From a virus: DNA of 56,018 nt. The translations under genes and the position numbers were made by a program. The stretch spans positions 1 to 56,018 of the IMG/VR virus record IMGVR_UViG_3300049445_000092, one strand, 5' to 3'. This document shows positions 54,812 to 56,018 of the stretch, in pieces. The notes under the pieces were generated by a model that had not been told where the DNA came from, ran no database searches, and saw only the letters and a list, made by a program, of their open reading frames with translations. Numbering within the stretch: the stretch's first letter is position 1; the number at the start of each line of letters is the position of its first letter.

Positions 54812-54963
54812 GGCAGCTCCAGGCGGATGGTGTAACGGAGGTCGCCTGAGACTTCGTGGCCGCACGGGTCGGCCGTGACGGGGATGTTCGGGTTGTTGCC
54901 GGGCTGGTCGATGATGTCGGTGACCCGACCGCCGCAGACCGGGCAGTAGCTGTCGACCTTCAT
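54808..54963 (-). CDS. Small zinc-ribbon protein (tandem copy 1)
   Basis: A 51-residue protein with CPVCGGRVTDI near the start and a DPCGHEVSG knuckle near residue 33, so a treble-clef or ribbon-type zinc site. It is the same length as, and aligned in its CPVCG-x-VT start with, the next gene upstream, so the two are probably a tandem duplication. ATG in an ATGA overlap. Confidence 0.65.
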   Translation of the reverse strand: MKVDSYCPVCGGRVTDIIDQPGNNPNIPVTADPCGHEVSGDLRYTIRLELP

Positions 54964-55115
54964 GGATTCTCCTCCGCTGACTCCAGCAGCATCTTCATCC
55001 GCATCATGTGCAGACAGGGGATGGCCGTAATCCTGTCATCGCCCTCGATGTCGCTCGTTCGGACCTCGGTCACGGATTCACCGCAGACCGGACAGGGCGG
55101 CATGGAAATGTTCAC
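54960..55115 (-). CDS. Small zinc-ribbon protein (tandem copy 2)
   Basis: A 51-residue protein with CPVCGESVTEV and a later IPCLHMMR. Similar to the neighbour in length and in the first motif, but the second knuckle has changed to C-L-H. GTG in a GTGA overlap; an ATG four codons in is possible. Role unknown. Confidence 0.6.
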   Translation of the reverse strand: MNISMPPCPVCGESVTEVRTSDIEGDDRITAIPCLHMMRMKMLLESAEENP

Positions 55116-55357
55116 AAGAACGATCCCTGACCGGGGTGCTTCAAACACTGGGGATGGCGCCAGATTCCGAAGTCCCGGCGCTTGGTGATGGCGTGGGCGC
55201 CGCCGTCGCGCCGGTTCTGCGCCCAGCCCGTAACGGCGCTGAAGACGGCGAGGGCGTCGGGGTTGATCGGGTCGCCGCACTCCTCGCAGATCGGCCGCTT
55301 GGTGACCGGGTCCAGACTCGGGGGGAGTTTGATGCCGTCGATGGCGGGGACGGTCAT
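55112..55357 (-). CDS. Small Cys/His protein
   Basis: An 81-residue protein with ICEECGDPINPD in the middle and HPQCLKH near the end, a possible zinc site (Cys-Cys...His-Cys-His). Lacks the catalytic residues of HNH nucleases that I would expect. ATG in an ATGA overlap. Confidence 0.6.
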   Translation of the reverse strand: MTVPAIDGIKLPPSLDPVTKRPICEECGDPINPDALAVFSAVTGWAQNRRDGGAHAITKRRDFGIWRHPQCLKHPGQGSFL

Positions 55358-55725
55358 GACTCCATCGCCCGGCGGTCGTTGGCGCACGCCATGCACAGAC
55401 CCAGATTGCCGTGGATGCAGCGGCCGTCGGTCACCGAGACCCTCGGCTTGGCCCGTCGGGGCTTCGCCGCGGCGGCGCGCTGGGCCGGGGTGGGCGTGAT
55501 GGTGCCGCCCCGCTTCTTCGTCACCTTGGGCGGCTTCTCAGGGGGCGCTGCGGGCTTGCTGACCGTCCGCAGCTTGCGACCTGTCGCCGTATCGCTCAGG
55601 TAGACATCCACCAGCCAGCGGGTGAGACCGGCGCGGGTCATGTCGTGGCGTTTGGCTTCTTCGGTGAATGCCTGATCCTCGGCGGTGTTCAGTCGGGCCT
55701 GGAGTGGGATCCGCTCATAGGCCAT
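55354..55725 (-). CDS. Ribbon-helix-helix-like DNA-binding protein
   Basis: A 123-residue protein. Residues 5-45 (RIPLQARLNTAEDQAFTEEA, then MTRAGLTRWLVDVYL) look like a ribbon-helix-helix domain; then a basic Pro/Lys linker and a C-terminal CIHGNLGLCMACAN Cys cluster. The ATG has GGGAGG at 5 bases. A late-gene regulator or packaging cofactor are both possible. Confidence 0.6.
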   Translation of the reverse strand: MAYERIPLQARLNTAEDQAFTEEAKRHDMTRAGLTRWLVDVYLSDTATGRKLRTVSKPAAPPEKPPKVTKKRGGTITPTPAQRAAAAKPRRAKPRVSVTDGRCIHGNLGLCMACANDRRAMES

Positions 55726-55915
55726 CGGTCCTCCCTTCGTCGCGTCGACGGTAACCGGAATCCTGACTCTCAGCCATGGTGGTCCCCGGACAACGGAGGT
55801 GGACAATCTGATCCGCCTGATCGAAACGGACTAAGTCGCCGCGCTCGAAGGACCGACGACACTTCAGACACCACCCAGGGCGGCGAGCACGAAACCCTCT
55901 TCGATGTCTGGTCAT
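55715..55915 (-). CDS. Small basic Cys-pair protein
   Basis: A 66-residue, Arg-rich protein with CLKC and a later LRCPGT, likely a zinc ribbon with a basic N-terminus (HRRGFRARRPGW) able to bind nucleic acid. Its last bases overlap the next gene. A GTG or ATG slightly upstream is possible. Confidence 0.55.
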   Translation of the reverse strand: MTRHRRGFRARRPGWCLKCRRSFERGDLVRFDQADQIVHLRCPGTTMAESQDSGYRRRDEGRTDGL

Positions 55916-56018
55916 GAGACACACAGCCCTGAAGTGTCGCGGGTCCTTGCCCTGAGCATTGGGGTCTTGCTAGGTTGAATCATCTACCCGTGAGTCCTCC
56001 GGGCCTTCCATCTCACTC
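55916..56018 (-). other. Right-edge region with a 13-codon frame
   Basis: No full gene. On the minus strand a 13-codon frame (MEGPEDSRVDDST) opens at position 56010, just after GAGTGA, the same junction string as at the left edge. Further in, GACCCC and GGACCC half-sites like those of the operators occur. If circular, this is the spacer between the left-edge gene and the gene at 55715-55915. Confidence 0.4.

Overview
The window looks like the whole, or nearly whole, genome of a tailed double-stranded DNA phage (a siphovirus by its long tape measure and tail-chaperone frameshift). It has high GC, tightly packed genes, and almost every gene is on the minus strand, so transcription runs right to left. 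Three features point to an actinobacterial host: a resuscitation-promoting-factor-like transglycosylase, an endolysin with the actinobacterial YW-DG type repeats, and a Pro/Thr-rich secreted protein. No integrase, tRNA or CRISPR array was found. Neighbouring genes are mostly joined by 1-8 base overlaps (ATGA, GTGA, TTGA, TGATG), and these were used to choose starts.

From left to right: 1-5.4 kb holds a terminase-small-subunit-like gene, two methyltransferases and many small, often Cys-rich proteins. 5.4-11.3 kb holds short operons with clear sigma-70-type promoters. Three of these promoters carry a GGGTC-N4-GACCC dyad in the spacer and three carry one half-site. At 11.4-11.9 kb the divergent Rpf-like gene lies on the plus strand behind a probable leaderless promoter, and a bidirectional terminator follows it. 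12-17.4 kb is the replication and recombination block: a Bet-type annealing protein, two small proteins, an intergenic stretch of hairpins, a leader peptide, a winged-helix initiator with internal iterons (likely origin), and a helicase-loader-like protein.

17.5-56 kb is the late operon read right to left: small regulatory and zinc proteins, large terminase, a portal-MuF fusion, a 2513-residue multidomain protein (P-loop kinase, Nudix, kinase-like, repeats, ADP-ribosyltransferase-like), prohead protease, two glycosyltransferases and a sugar epimerase, major capsid protein, head-tail connectors with an embedded beta-helix protein, tail tube, frameshifted tail chaperone, tape measure, distal tail proteins, endolysin, holin candidate and repeat-rich tail proteins. 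It ends in a strong hairpin at about 17.43 kb.

The small terminase candidate lies at the left edge and the large terminase near the right edge. The minus-strand gene order reads smoothly from one end to the other, so the sequence is probably a circular map opened inside the packaging region. The most unusual parts are the giant polyvalent protein, the hairpin region upstream of the initiator, the iterons inside the initiator gene, and the shared promoter/operator/leader architecture.
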